A stretch of 64,000 nucleotides of DNA from Branchiostoma floridae (GCF_000003815.2 NC_049991.1:16122971-16186970); one strand, 5' to 3'. Shown: positions 49,449 to 60,600, counted from the first letter of the stretch. Program-made: numbers and translations. Notes: a model not told the origin generated them from the letters alone.

Positions 49449-50425
49449 TTCCATTTTCCCCACAAGTAGCCCTACCGGGCCCCGTTCGGAAATGCGACCT
49501 ATGCTATAATCATTTCTGGGGTTTGAGTACTGAGAAACAGTTTAACCGTCATTCAGTAAACTATACCTTGTGATAGCTGTCGGTCGCAGTGTCTCCCCAC
49601 GGAGTTCTGCCGGACCGGTGTGCGTAGTGGTCCCAGATCGACTCGCCCTTCCCGTCGGTGTTCCACCCGCCCTCGACCTGGTAGGCGGCGGTGGACGTGC
49701 CCCACAGAAACCCGGGTGGGACGGTTCCGGATATGAAGGGTTCTTTGGGGTAGGATGAGGGCTGGCCTAGGGTCAAATAGCAGAGAGATGAAAAAATATA
49801 TACATGTAGCAAGTACACAAATAAAATAAAATTCTAGTACATGTATCTAGACTACCTCCTTGACTGACAAAATATAGGGAAGGACCATAAACCTGGACGT
49901 CGTTGCGACAGCACATGACGTTCATTCTAACATATAGGAAAACGGCTTACCTCATCGTTGGTAAATATACATGTATACAAAATAACAGGTTTGGCAGGAC
50001 TCAAGTTAGCATGCTATCTGGCTGCATGATGATGACAAGATGGAGCTATTAAAAAGATGTAACGTTAAGTAATCAGTAGACTCACGTTTGGAGATGCCTT
50101 GAACATGCTGGGAGTATTCTCTGGCTTCGGCGGAGATATCTTCAGGCTTGGGGACACGGCAGAAAAATAAACATCATTTGATATCTATCAGAATGTACCT
50201 GCGGACATTACAATGGGACAAAACGTAGATCAAGTTTGCTTTAACCCCACCTTGAGCAGTACAAGTACAGATCTAGAGAAGTTTACACTGTGACCCTTTC
50301 CCGAGTCCGAACATCTAACGTTAACGACTTTCAGTTCTTACCAAGTCTGTGCATATCTCAGAGTGAGCCACAGCAGCTGCCAGTAAAAAGAATCCCACGA
50401 ACAGCATCTCTCTGGTCTTCGGCAT
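45761..50425 (-). CDS. Secreted glycoside hydrolase family 1 beta-glucosidase (lactase-phlorizin hydrolase-like)
   Basis: Retaining beta-glycosidase, probably exported to the gut lumen or cell surface. Exons (minus strand, 5' to 3'): 50425-50342, 50146-50086, 49766-49567, 49112-48900, 48612-48394, 47865-47626, 47254-47065, 46641-46438, 46062-45761. Phases match throughout and give 570 residues. A signal peptide ([16 protein letters not shown]) opens the protein. Family signatures in order: [38 protein letters not shown], acid/base TFNEP (Glu224), nucleophile ITETG (Glu439; most members have TENG) and [12 protein letters not shown]. It has one domain, against four in mammalian lactase, and no C-terminal membrane anchor. 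Two family B MITEs lie in introns. Substrate cannot be read from the sequence. Confidence 0.95.
46126..46186. repeat. TG-rich microsatellite
   Basis: Runs of TGTATG and TGTG in the last intron of the GH1 gene. Confidence 0.7.
47538..47592. repeat. Dispersed repeat, copy 2
   Basis: Similar to 17,635-17,690 (GGTGTGTTACGCC ... GGTTATACAGATACAG). It lies in the GH1 intron between exons 6 and 7. Confidence 0.5.
48171..48373. mobile_element. MITE, family B copy in GH1 intron, next to exon 5
   Basis: The left end GTCTCATTTCCAAACCCGGG and right end CCCCTGTTTGGAAATGTGAC are inverse copies. The interior carries ACAACAAAACACACAGAAC and CATTGATAAACACTTTTCG. The right end stops 20 bases from the exon 5 splice donor at 48,393. 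Confidence 0.85.
49252..49509. mobile_element. MITE, family B copy with (TA)n and poly-T insertion
   Basis: The ends CGGTCACATTTCCAAACCGG and GTTCGGAAATGCGACCTATG match the other family B copies. A (TA)n run (about 49,384-49,432) and a poly-T run sit in the middle. It lies in the GH1 intron between exons 3 and 4. Confidence 0.85.
49383..49450. repeat. (TA)n microsatellite followed by poly-T
   Basis: About 24 TA units run directly into about 18 T. The simple repeats lie inside a family B MITE and probably expanded after insertion. Confidence 0.9.
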
Positions 50426-51587
50426 GTCGAACTGCAGTCAGGCTGAGAACCTTACGTAGAGAAAGTGAGGTCTCAGAAAGGAGTTGAATAACCTCATTCA
50501 CATGCATATGGTTCAACCGTCACCAACTGGCCGTCATCTAGTAAGCTGTGTCGAAGTTCGTTGTGTGGCCTATCGTCAGTGGTTCACGTTGAAGTAGTTC
50601 CGTGAATCATTCACAAGCGTAAGTGACAACACAATAGCGAGCACATAGGTGAACAGGTGAACTTTGGACCATAACGCTTGTCAGGTCAGCTAAGGACAAA
50701 TATTCCTACAGTTGACACAACCCTGTGCAGGTAGATTTTTTGTGTGTCCTACATGGGACATAGCGGTTACGTTAGTTTGTTAACACTATGCTCTAAGGCC
50801 CTCAATTGTGCATTCATACTGAACCTCCCCACAGAACAGGTGGTAGCAATGAAAGACTACAGGGGGCACAATGTGCTTATTTGGATAATCAGGACAAATT
50901 CGAGATCAAAGGTCAAAGTTTAAAATATGACGGCAATTTCGATGGTCAGTGTCAAAAGTTGGAGAGTTACAGTGAAGAGAACGTCGATTTCCTGAGTTTG
51001 TTGGTTGAACCAAAGGTGGAAAAACAGTGTGAGGTACCACAGAGTGTTATAATTCCATCTCAGGATCTAGAAGTTAGTTTATATCTAGAATACATAAGGC
51101 TAGGGGGAGGGGGCCCCGGTGTATCAGCTCTAAAGGCTTGTCTAAAAAAGTATGAGACAGAGATGATCATAATACTGTCCAAAACGTATCATAATCGATG
51201 TCTAGGTTTTGCTTCTAGCTGTTCTGTACCGTTTGTTGAACAAAATGTCACAGTTTGGGGCAAGTCTGTCAAATACAAATATCCCATGCAGTGCCTTTCT
51301 TGCAAGGAGGTTTTAAAAACGGAAATCTTTTTAACCTCCTGCTGTTTCTTGTAATAAGCATCTTCACCGACCAAACTGCACATGCGCACGTCCAAGGTGA
51401 AGGCCCCTGAGATATGAACGAGTCTAGGCAGTGCTTTGATTGTAAAGCACATGACGGAGGTCATATATATCCAGCCATGTCTAAAGCAAAGTCGAGACAA
51501 GCACTGTGTTTACAAGTCCTTAACCATTTAATAACCTGCACATGCACAGTTATATCTATGAATTTATTTGAGTTTCCCTTCTAAAGG
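50426..51587. other. Divergent intergenic region between GH1 and endonuclease IV
   Basis: This 1.16 kb separates the start codons of two genes transcribed away from each other, so it should contain both promoters. No TATA box was evident. A 182-codon frame at 50,806-51,354 is listed separately. A short hairpin (GGAGGTTTTAAAAA / TTTTTAACCTCC) lies near 51,305-51,340. Confidence 0.5.
50806..51354 (+). CDS. Hypothetical open frame (182 codons), doubtful
   Basis: The longest unexplained frame in the right half. It has mixed charged composition (KFEIKGQSLKYDG, SYSEENVDFLSLL) and no recognised domain. An acceptor-like CCTCCCCACAG lies at 50,825-50,835 inside it, so it might be an exon of something else or 5' transcript of the endonuclease IV gene. 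No family similarity is apparent; it may be chance. Confidence 0.25.
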   Translation: MCIHTEPPHRTGGSNERLQGAQCAYLDNQDKFEIKGQSLKYDGNFDGQCQKLESYSEENVDFLSLLVEPKVEKQCEVPQSVIIPSQDLEVSLYLEYIRLGGGGPGVSALKACLKKYETEMIIILSKTYHNRCLGFASSCSVPFVEQNVTVWGKSVKYKYPMQCLSCKEVLKTEIFLTSCCFL

Positions 51588-54500
51588 ATGCCTCGCAAGA
51601 AAGTAGTACCTGAGGACAAAAACAGCCAACTGGAGACAACTACCAGTGAAAATCCACCTCCAAGGAAGACCAGGGGAAGGTCTCCCAAGCCTCCAGCAGC
51701 TCCGGACACTGGCCCTTCTAAATCTTCCAAGAGTTCAACAGGAAAGGGAAAGAAGGACAAGAAAGATGGTGAGACATCAACAGCAAAGAGAAAACCTCGA
51801 GTCACTGCAAGTACTGGTGATGCCTCTCCACCAAAGAAATCCAAAAGCATGGCCAAAAACAAAAAGACTGAGAGTGACACACAGGCTGAAACAGGAGAGA
51901 TGTTGAAGGAGAAAAAGAGGGAAAGAAAGACAAAGACTAAGATAAAAGTGGAAGTGAAGGATGATGATGAGGAGGCAGAGACTGAGAAAGTCAAAGGGAA
52001 AGGAAGAAAAAATGCAAGCAAGACCAAACAGGTATTTAGGGCAAAGATATTTTATATGTAGCATGACTTTTGTATTATTCTGTAATGTAATAAAGAAGAG
52101 CTGATATGAAGACTTTTTACTATAAGCTTTAAAAACTGTGGAGATGTGGAGAAATAAATTGATATGTGACATTTTAATAATTGCAGTTCTTCTGAAATAA
52201 TTTTCAGTAAGATTTGGCTTCCTAGATTCATATGCAAGCTATGTATTAACCTGGCATATGTTTCATTATACAGTTTTGGACAATTGTTTTTTTTTTCTGA
52301 TCCCTTCCTCTTTGTAGGAAGTGAAAGAAGAACCTCCAGCTGCAGCCAGTAGCAGTGCCGAAGCAGAGACCAAACCCAAGAGGAAGGCAGCCAACAAGGC
52401 CAGTGTGTTACTGGGAGGCCCTGGCCAGTTTAAAAAGTTTGTGGGAGCTCATGTTTCCATCACAGGTATAACTGATGCTTCTATAAGTTCTAACATATTC
52501 AATACCTTTTGTAAGATGCTATTTGTTTTTCTAGTCTATTTAATAACAGGTTCTATTGCACTTGGATATTTTTTTCCAGCCCCATAGGGAAAAAAAACAA
52601 TAACTGTTGCGGCTAATGTTTTTCTACTATGAGGATTAACAAGTAGCAAGAGCTTCAACTTGTTCTGGGACCGCTGTAGCCCCAGAACCCTATTGATTTA
52701 ATTTATTTATTTGTTATGTGTGGTCCTTAAGTACCAAGGTTTATGGTTTGAGATAGCCAAGCTTTCCTTTGGTGTTTTAACTTTCCTTTGCTGTTATCAC
52801 ATCTGTATGTGACCAACGTTTCAGGTGGAATAGAGAACGCTGTAGAGAATGCAGTAGCCATCAATGCCCGGGCCTTCGGTCTGTTCCTACGCTCACAGAG
52901 ACAGTGGGCGTGTAAACCCATGGAGGAGTCTGCAGCCAGGCTATTTAGGGAGGCCTGTGAGAAGCACGGCTTCTCACCTAGTCAGGTGAGAAACAGTTTC
53001 TGATGGTTCCAAAAATCTGTGGAGGAACATTCAAGAAACAAGATATTCATCTGAATTTTCAGACTAGTAACTTGTTCAATCCCATCAGTTGTACTGTGAA
53101 TCTTGAAACATTTGCAGTGGCTCTATTTTCATAGTTTTCTCGATGACCCCTACTTTGAAAAATGATGACAATGGAGAATATTTCTACTGTACTACAAAGT
53201 TGTTCCAGCTGTTTGTTTGTTTGAACCATTATTCATTTACTAGCATGAAAGCTCAAATTGGCTGTGAACTCCAGCACTGTACAAACCTCCTTTCCCCTTC
53301 CACAAAGTTTAGTCACTGCCAAAATAGATTGAATTAACAGTAGACGCTCTCTTAAGTCAGTGTCTGTAATGAAATACAACCATGCTCCAGCACAATACAC
53401 ACTACCATCCTGTTGTCCTAGATCCTTCCCCACGGCAGCTACCTGCTGAACTGCGGAGCGCCCAACCCCGAGACCCTGAGGAAGAGTCGGGAGGCTCTGG
53501 TGGATGAGCTGAAGAGATGTGAACAGCTGGGACTCACCATGTACAACTTCCATCCCGGTAAAAATGGGATTCAGACTAATTCAATAAAACAACAGTGTTT
53601 GGAGATAGCTGCTGTAAATTAAAGGAGTTGATTATCTAAATGATACAGTATAGAAACCACTTTTGGGAAAAAGGGGGTGGTAAAGATTTAGAAAAGGTAC
53701 CTTTTTTTTTTACATGTTTTCGGTTCATACTTGCTTACTTCTTATTTACCTACCGCCCAGCCTTATGCTACGGTCACATTTCCAAACCGGTTTTTGAAAA
53801 GTATAACATAAAAGAGAGCAAAACACACAGAACGTAGCAAAATAGCCATGGCTATATGATTTGTGTGTATTCCTTGATAAACTCTTTTATTTTTTGCTTT
53901 CCCCAAACATACCGACTGGGCCCCAGTTTGGGAAATGCGACCATAGCACTAGTCACTAGCCATGCACTCATGACTGAGCAAACAATGCAAGAACTATGCT
54001 CTGTTGGATAAAAGTTTTCTGTAGGTAAACCCAATCAGTCTGGTTTAATGCTAACAGTTGTAATTTCTGTTTTACCTCCCAGGTTCTTCCTGTGGTGAGA
54101 TCACAGTAGAGGAGTGTCTGACCAGGATAGCAGACAGCATCAACCTGGCTCACCAACAGACCAGCGGTGTTACCACAGGTGAAACAACTTTACTCTCACG
54201 GGAAAAGCACAAAATGGTCAACAGAACAGTCAACTTAATTGTATGACTTTTGCCTAAAGTAGCACAAAGTAACATCTTCATTTACATACTAATAGTACTC
54301 CATGCTCAGTTCAGTTCATCCTCTGAGAGGTGACATCGCAGTGGCCATAAATTTATGAAAAAAATATACTCCATGTATGTGATGGAAACTCTTAAGAATT
54401 TTATAGCATATGATGTATGGTGCAATGTATGCACCAACCACTTACCATGATATTGTACTTTACTGTACTTGTCTATATACTTTTGTTATATCTGCCTTCT

Positions 54501-56265
54501 TCTGCAGAACTTAGTGTACTAACACTTTACAGGCCACCTGATGTAACTACACTTTTCAGATTATGTGTAGAACCTCCACTATGACATTACCTTCACAGTG
54601 ATAGAGAACATGAGTTGTCAGGGTAACACAGTGGGAGGGAAGTTTGCAGAGCTGCGTGGGATCATCGACAGAGTGGAGGACAAGTCCAGGGTGGGTGTCT
54701 GCATCGATACCTGCCACGCTTTTGCTGCAGGTAAGGAAGCTTATGGACGGCTGTGCTCAATTTGAAATGGCTGTTGCTCAGAGTTTAGATACCAGGGAAC
54801 TAGTTTTGTTTATATACCATGGCATTAATTTGGTGCAATTTGTAATACGGAAAAACATATTTTTGCTGGTGTGTTCATTTTATTTCTTTTTCTGCCAGGA
54901 GCCAATCAGAACTTAGAACTGTCTTAGGAATTATTATTAGCTGTATATTGTAAATATGAGCGAAGTTTTTTTACTTGCACACAAATCTATAGGGCAACCC
55001 TAATGGTTTATTGTGTGCGAGTAGCTTGACAAAAGGCGATGGGGAAAACATTCTGCATTTTTGCGCAAATGCTGCCTTTCTAGTTACGTCTTACACACTT
55101 GATGTCTTCTCTATCCCAAAGGGTACAACCTTTCTACCCAGGCTGGGTTTGATCAGATGATGCAGGAGTTTGAGGATACTGTGGGGTTTTCATATCTCAG
55201 GGCCATGCACATCAATGACTCAAAAGGTAGGGACACAGTATATGTGCATTTACCCAAAAAGTAGTTACTCAAGCAACTGAATATGATTTTGGAAACGGTC
55301 AGATCTTTCAGACAGCCACTAGGCATCTTTCATCGATCAGTGACACTGTTGGAAGACGCCAGATTGCTGTCTAAAATTTCTGACCGTTTCAGAAATCATA
55401 TCCAGTCGCTTGAGTAACTGCATTTTGGTGTATCTTATTACCTGGATGTCTAACCTTCATCAATGTAATATGTGCATTTACTATACATTGTATATGTTTA
55501 TAAAAGGTTGAAACATCTCCTTGTTGCACTGTTCATCTTGGAATATATGTTAGCCTAGAATTTTCAAAACCACTTGACTGATAACTTTGTCTGTTTCTGC
55601 AAAGGTGATGTTGGGTGCCATCTTGACCGCCATGAGAACATCGGAAAAGGGAAGATCGGCATTGAAGGCTTCAGACGAGTCATGAACGACCCACGACTAA
55701 ACAACATTCCAATGATCCTGGAGACACCGATGGGGTAAGGAAAACCTCCACAACAACTAATGAGTCGGCTACACACAGAACTGCATGTTAAACTGAAATG
55801 TGTGTGTGTGTCTAAGATTTCTCACCATCAACATTTGACAATGTGAGAGTCTTTTTTTTTCTTGCTGAAGATATTTTTCGATTTAATAGCTTTTTCCTGA
55901 GGCCTCAGATATCTATTTTCTTGGTTCTTGGTTTAAAGAAAAATTTAGTGAGTGGATAAGATAAATGCAGGAAGATGGGTCAAAAATTTGCATGTGACTA
56001 TATTCACTACCTAAAAATGTCTTAATAAACAACAACAACAACAATTATAAGGTACAGAATTTCTCCTCAGTCTCTGTTTTCATCATTCTAAAAAATCCAA
56101 GAACCCACAAAATACACTTGGTGTAGTCTGACATATTATTTTCAGTAAGCTTATATCCATTTGCAGGTATTAAGATGGTTTCAGACTAGTTTCTGTATTA
56201 TCTTCCCCAGTTTGGATGATGAAGACGAGATCAGGATACTGTACTCCCTATGTGAGGACCTATAG
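51588..56265 (+). CDS. apn1: Endonuclease IV (Nfo/Apn1-type AP endonuclease)
   Basis: Cuts DNA 5' to abasic sites and repairs blocked 3' ends in base-excision repair. Exons: 51588-52031, 52318-52465, 52825-52985, 53422-53557, 54083-54178, 54599-54730, 55122-55226, 55605-55734, 56211-56265; 468 residues, all phases matching. Residues 1-185 form a Lys/Glu/Ser/Pro-rich tail with probable nuclear signals (KRKPR, KPKRK). The TIM barrel starts near [13 protein letters not shown]. All metal ligands known from E. coli Nfo are visible: LPHGS (His255), YNFHPG (His295), VIENMS (Glu331), CIDTCH (Asp365, His368), MHINDSKG (His402), LDRHENIG (Asp415, His417) and ILETP (Glu447). The catalytic part is of normal family length. 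Mammals lack this family and rely on APEX1. One family B and one family C MITE lie in introns. Confidence 0.97.
53763..53949. mobile_element. MITE, family B copy in endonuclease IV intron
   Basis: The left end TACGGTCACATTTCCAAACC and right end CAGTTTGGGAAATGCGACCA are inverse copies. The interior (agcaaaacacacagaacgt; ttccttgataaactctttt) matches the GH1 intron copy at 48,171-48,373. Confidence 0.85.
55252..55430. mobile_element. MITE, family C full copy
   Basis: Left TAGTTACTCAAGCAACTGAA and right CAGTCGCTTGAGTAACTGCA are inverse copies; pairing extends about 50 bases to AAACGGTCAGA / TCTGACCGTTT. It lies in the endonuclease IV intron between exons 7 and 8. Confidence 0.8.
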
Positions 56266-56625
56266 TCTGGACCAGGAGACCTCATCAACTATGCAGAAGG
56301 AACATCCTCCTTCCTAAAAATAAGTTTCAAAATTCAGCTGCATTCTTTTTGCCTTTAACTTGTTCTTTGTTTCTGTTGAATGCTCCAGTTGAATGCAAAA
56401 CTTTCTTTTCTAAGATCTTTGATAGTCTAGCTTGTTTTAGGTAGTCATGTTTTGCACCACACTATGTCAACAAATAATGTAAAAGATTGCCTATTGTATT
56501 ATACCAAAGTGTTTCTTAAAGACATATAAAGCTTGTATCACTTTCTCATTCATAAAAAACGATAGCATTAAGCCTGTTACTTAAATAGTTTTTATTAACT
56601 ATATGTTGTTAACTTGTTCTGAACA

Positions 56626-56631
56626 AATAAA
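56626..56631 (+). terminator. apn1: Polyadenylation signal of endonuclease IV
   Basis: AATAAA about 360 bases after the stop codon, followed by TTGTATTGTGAAATTTTTTT, a good downstream U/GU-rich element. Confidence 0.75.
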
Positions 56632-56686
56632 ACTGAATATGCACACCTTGTATTGTGAAATTTTTTTCATTGTCTTAAATTATGCA

Positions 56687-56692
56687 TTTATT
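56687..56692 (-). terminator. CCDC166: Polyadenylation signal of the CCDC166-like gene
   Basis: TTTATT on the plus strand (AATAAA on minus), about 380 bases beyond the stop codon at 57,071. A second TTTATT lies at 56,591-56,596. Confidence 0.5.
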
Positions 56693-57070
56693 ATGTAACA
56701 TTTACAATGTAAATATGTTTATAACTCATGGAGTCCGAGGCTATCACACACAGTGAACATTTACCATGCAGTTTTCTTTCTTAGCAAAGAAGACTCAAGG
56801 TGGTAAATTTACATAACTATGCCAATATGATAGATAAACTTACTGTTGATACTATTAGTTATGTAAGTAGTACAGACAATTGTAAAGTTCATCATAAAAC
56901 TCCCAGAAATATTTCTAATTTCCTGGTACATGTACTCAGTAACAACATTTTCATATATACAACTTTGTGAATAATACAATACTGTACATCACAGCCTATT
57001 GGAACATAGACACAGAACTTTGGAAAAACATATGTCCAATTGGTAAGTAAAACTGTCCAACTTGATGTGA

Positions 57071-60000
57071 TTAGTATTCTTCAGGTTCACCCTCCCCTTG
57101 CTGGTCCTCTAGGAGCCCAAACGACTTGAGCACCTTGTGCTGTCTGGCGCTCCTAAGGACAGCCAGGTCCTTGGCATACTGCTGTTCCCTCAGCAGCTCC
57201 TTCCTCTGATCCTCCAGGCGAAGTTTGTGCTCGTGCAACGCTCTTGTTTCCTTGATCAGGTTCAGCAGTTCATGTCTCAGTTGACGGTTCTCGAGTTTGA
57301 TCATCTGTGTGTGTTCATCCAGACACCTGGCTGCCTCCTGCAAGAAAGAAAATATTTTAAGAACACGGGCATGAGCCATGTAGATTTGCACTCTGTTTGC
57401 ATAGCATACACAGATGTTCTAGATGCATGTACAGTACATGTGTATTAACTTTTTGCCCCAACAGTGAGAGATGACAGTAACAAAGTCTATCAGCCATCTT
57501 GTGGGAACTCCAAGACAAGATCTAATGGGTTGAGACAGCGTGAGTCTCGAAAGCTTCCAAAGCAACAAATTGTGTGTATATTTGTTTATCAACATTATGT
57601 CATAAGAGTGCAAGTGCATCGTACACTCTAAGGCATACTACAAAGAATTGTTTGAGATGCATCGCCTAACCCTAACAGAAACATGTCTAGCATGAAAGCT
57701 CATCTGTGTTGATGTAGTACATATTGAAGATTTTCCGATATAAGAGCACATCAGCCAACACTCAAAAGAGACGGGGGCCGATATCGGCTGCCAGGCATTT
57801 ATGATTCGTTACTCGAATCACGTGTCTCTAAGTCACATGATCAGAGTAACTGAATCATCACTCCTGAAGAAGGTTGATGGAAGTGCAACTGAAAACTCGA
57901 GGTAAGCAAATTTTGGTGTTGTAAGACAGTGGAAAATCTTCAATAGAAACATGTCTATTCCTACATTGTACATTTGTTGTATAACAATACTGACCTTGTT
58001 TGCCAGTTTGCCCATGGAGGTGATGCGCTGGTCAGACTCGTGTTGGTAGTCACTCTTCTCCTTCAGGAACTGTGCCTTGAGCTGCTGCAGTGTGTCCGAG
58101 TGTACGCCACGCATCTTCAGGACTTCTCGCTCAAGATCCTTGATTCGTGATATCTGGTCTGCCTGTAGTTTCTGTACACCAAAGAGAAACAAACAAAGCT
58201 GCAGCCTTTAGTACATGAAATGTTTCATATTGCACAGATTACAGAAAAAGTGATCCAAACAGTTGACATCACCAGTGAAGATGAACTGCACCAGCAGCCT
58301 GGTAGATTTAGCCTGAAATGCAGGCATGTTATCTGCTAAGCAACCTTGCTCCCTAGCCATTGTAACACATCTGTAAAGAATGTCTACATTCAATTCAAAT
58401 AGGGGTCTTGATATGGTTTCAACTTTAAACTAAGTTAGTGCGAGAGGAGGTTTTTTATATGTCTTTAACTTGGCCTTGTGTATGTCTACATTCAGATAAA
58501 GGACACCCCTCAGCTATAACTAGTATAAGGAATGTACAATCTTTCCTCCTAACATCTTTTTGAAGATAAGTACATAGTAGTGCAGTGGTCTTACTTTGAA
58601 CTCATCCAACTCTTGCAACTCTTTCTTTGTTTTAGCCAGCTCATTCTCCCTCTCCAGCAGCAGCTGCCTCAGTCCTGCTTTCTTCTGCTCATACTCTGCC
58701 AACACCTCTGATTTCTCCTGTTGCAGCTTTTCAATTTCCTAAGGAACGACAACGATCGTTATTACAAGACTAGCAATACATGCGCAAAAAAAGCAGTTAC
58801 TCAAGCAACTGGATATGATTTTTGGAGATGGACAGACGTTTCAGATATCCATTATTTTTTGTCATTTTGTGTGATAGAAAAATACCTTTTGACATTCCAT
58901 CAACTCATAAAGATTGGAAAAATGTGTTTTTCATCTGTCTCTAACTTCTAAGATATTTTCAGAAGGTAAAGTTTACCATCTAAAATGCTTGTACAGGTAA
59001 AATGTAGGTTCAATGAGGATAGTCTCTTGGCATTGATACATTAAAAGATTGTGCTCAAATTTATCCTGAAAGGTGTACTGACTGATGTGGAGAACGTTTT
59101 TGGGTAAAGAGAAGTAACATTAAGTAATCAAACACAAACCCTGACATATTAAAATGTGTAATAACATTTGTGGTACAGATGTGGTATACACTAAGACAAA
59201 ACTTGAATGTATGACATACCTTCTGGTTCTGGTCGCTGAGAGAGACAATAGTGGACTGTCTCTTGTGTGTTTTCTTGGCCATATAAGACATGTACTCATG
59301 ACTCTCCACCCGTGTCTGGTGAGCCTCCTGCTGCAGCCACTCGTTCTCCTTCCTTAACTCCTCAACACGCCTCTTCTTCTCCGCTAACTCATCATTCACA
59401 CTCTGAAGTCTGAAACAGTAACATGCACAGAATATATACCCAATATAAACCTGTAATTTATGTTCATATCACATCAATATGGCGATATCTAACGTTACTC
59501 TACAAATTCTCTAAAAACAGTTTTATTTTATGTATCAAATTATTTATTCATTTTACCAATAGTGTAAATCTGAGACCTGATATCTCTTAAAAAGTTTTTT
59601 TGGCAACCATGGAAATAAATTTGTGTGCAACAAAAACAAGAAATATCCTAAACGCAAAACGCTACATGTAACCTACATGTGAGTGACAAAGTATCGAATT
59701 TCATTATAAGTAATTTGGGCACTTAACAGGTGGTTGTCAGGGACCGATGAGACCTTAGCTTAATTTTTAAGGATTGTGATTGTGTAAGATTAGGTTTGTG
59801 AGCAAATAAACAGGAAACAGACCTTTCTTAACTAAATAAGATCAACATGCATATGACCGTTTTCAAACTTCGGAAACACACACACACGACAAAGATTATA
59901 TTGCAGGGACGATTCCACTCACTGTTTGGCCAGCAGCTCCTCTCTGTCCTCGCCTTCTGGTGGCTCGGCGGACGGTGCGGCTGTCCCCGCTGCCTCGTCG

Positions 60001-60077
60001 CCATCTCCCTTGTCTCCTTTCCCTTTCTTACCCTTCTTGCCTTTCTTGCCACCTTTACCTTTCTTCTTTGGAGGCAT
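57071..60077 (-). CDS. CCDC166: CCDC166-like coiled-coil protein (DUF4515 group, BBOF1-related)
   Basis: Exons (minus strand, 5' to 3'): 60077-59923, 59409-59220, 58738-58595, 58171-57995, 57337-57071; 310 residues with matching phases. The start is the Met of MPPKKKGKGGKKGKK, a Lys/Gly-rich head like that of human CCDC166 and BBOF1. The rest is almost all heptad-rich coiled coil: ENEWLQQEAHQTRVE, EYMSYMAKK, SLSDQNQK, SRIKDLEREVLKMRGVH, HTQMIKLENRQLRHELLNLI, LREQQYAKDLAVL. These line up in order with human CCDC166 as I recall it. The C-terminus is acidic (GEGEPEEY) and lacks the long Ser/Pro tail of the human protein. Function unknown; the related BBOF1 acts at ciliary basal bodies, so a cilium or centriole role is inference. 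Confidence 0.88.
57722..57945. mobile_element. MITE with 15 bp perfect terminal inverted repeats
   Basis: TATTGAAGATTTTCC (57,722-57,736) and GGAAAATCTTCAATA (57,931-57,945) are exact inverse copies about 220 bases apart. The interior holds a palindrome TGATTCGTTACTCGAATCA. It lies in the last intron of the CCDC166-like gene. Confidence 0.7.
58782..58850. mobile_element. MITE, family C, single-end fragment
   Basis: AGCAGTTACTCAAGCAACTG then GATATGATTTTTGGAGATGG matches the end of the element at 55,252-55,430; no second end nearby. Confidence 0.65.
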
Positions 60078-60600
60078 TTTTTGCGAATGATCACCAGGTA
60101 GTGTTCCTGACGCCTGGTTGCCAAGATAGTCTAAACAATCATTCACACAGAGTGAAGAATTCGTCAACAGCAGATTCGAATCAACGTCATTATTATTTCC
60201 CCTTAAAATTCATAACACAGTTAAGATATGTTACTATAGACAAATGAAGAATATAAATAAGGACTGTAAAAATTGTAAAAGGTTTATTTAAAGTTTTTAA
60301 AGCTATACAAGTGACTAGGTATTTCATGAAACTAAGTCTAGCCATACAAAACTGTGTTTACTGCAAAAGCTCTAAAAACATAGCACAGCATTCGTTAACA
60401 TCTTATTCCAGCCTTTCTAATTAATAAAGATGACATTGGTACCGACAAATGATAAAAAAATTACCATAATGCAATACATCTACGTAGTTTTTTTTATTTG
60501 AGATGATTTGAATTCGACAATGTATTTTCTCAAAAGTAGATATACTAAAGTACTTTATACGCAAATGAGCTGCTAGTGTCTGTCTTATCGCAAATCCAAC
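60078..60600. promoter_or_regulatory. Shared divergent promoter region (CCDC166-like / LSM11)
   Basis: Only 523 bases separate the start codons of two genes transcribed away from each other, so both promoters must lie here or overlap. The region is AT-rich and no TATA or CCAAT box could be assigned. Confidence 0.55.

Noticed and set aside
49383-49450. Possible regulatory TA-rich element
   Set aside because: Simple microsatellite expansion inside a MITE.
51581-52172. Long minus-strand frames opposite endonuclease IV exon 1
   Set aside because: Shadow of the Lys/Glu-rich coding exon on the plus strand; no splice or family support.
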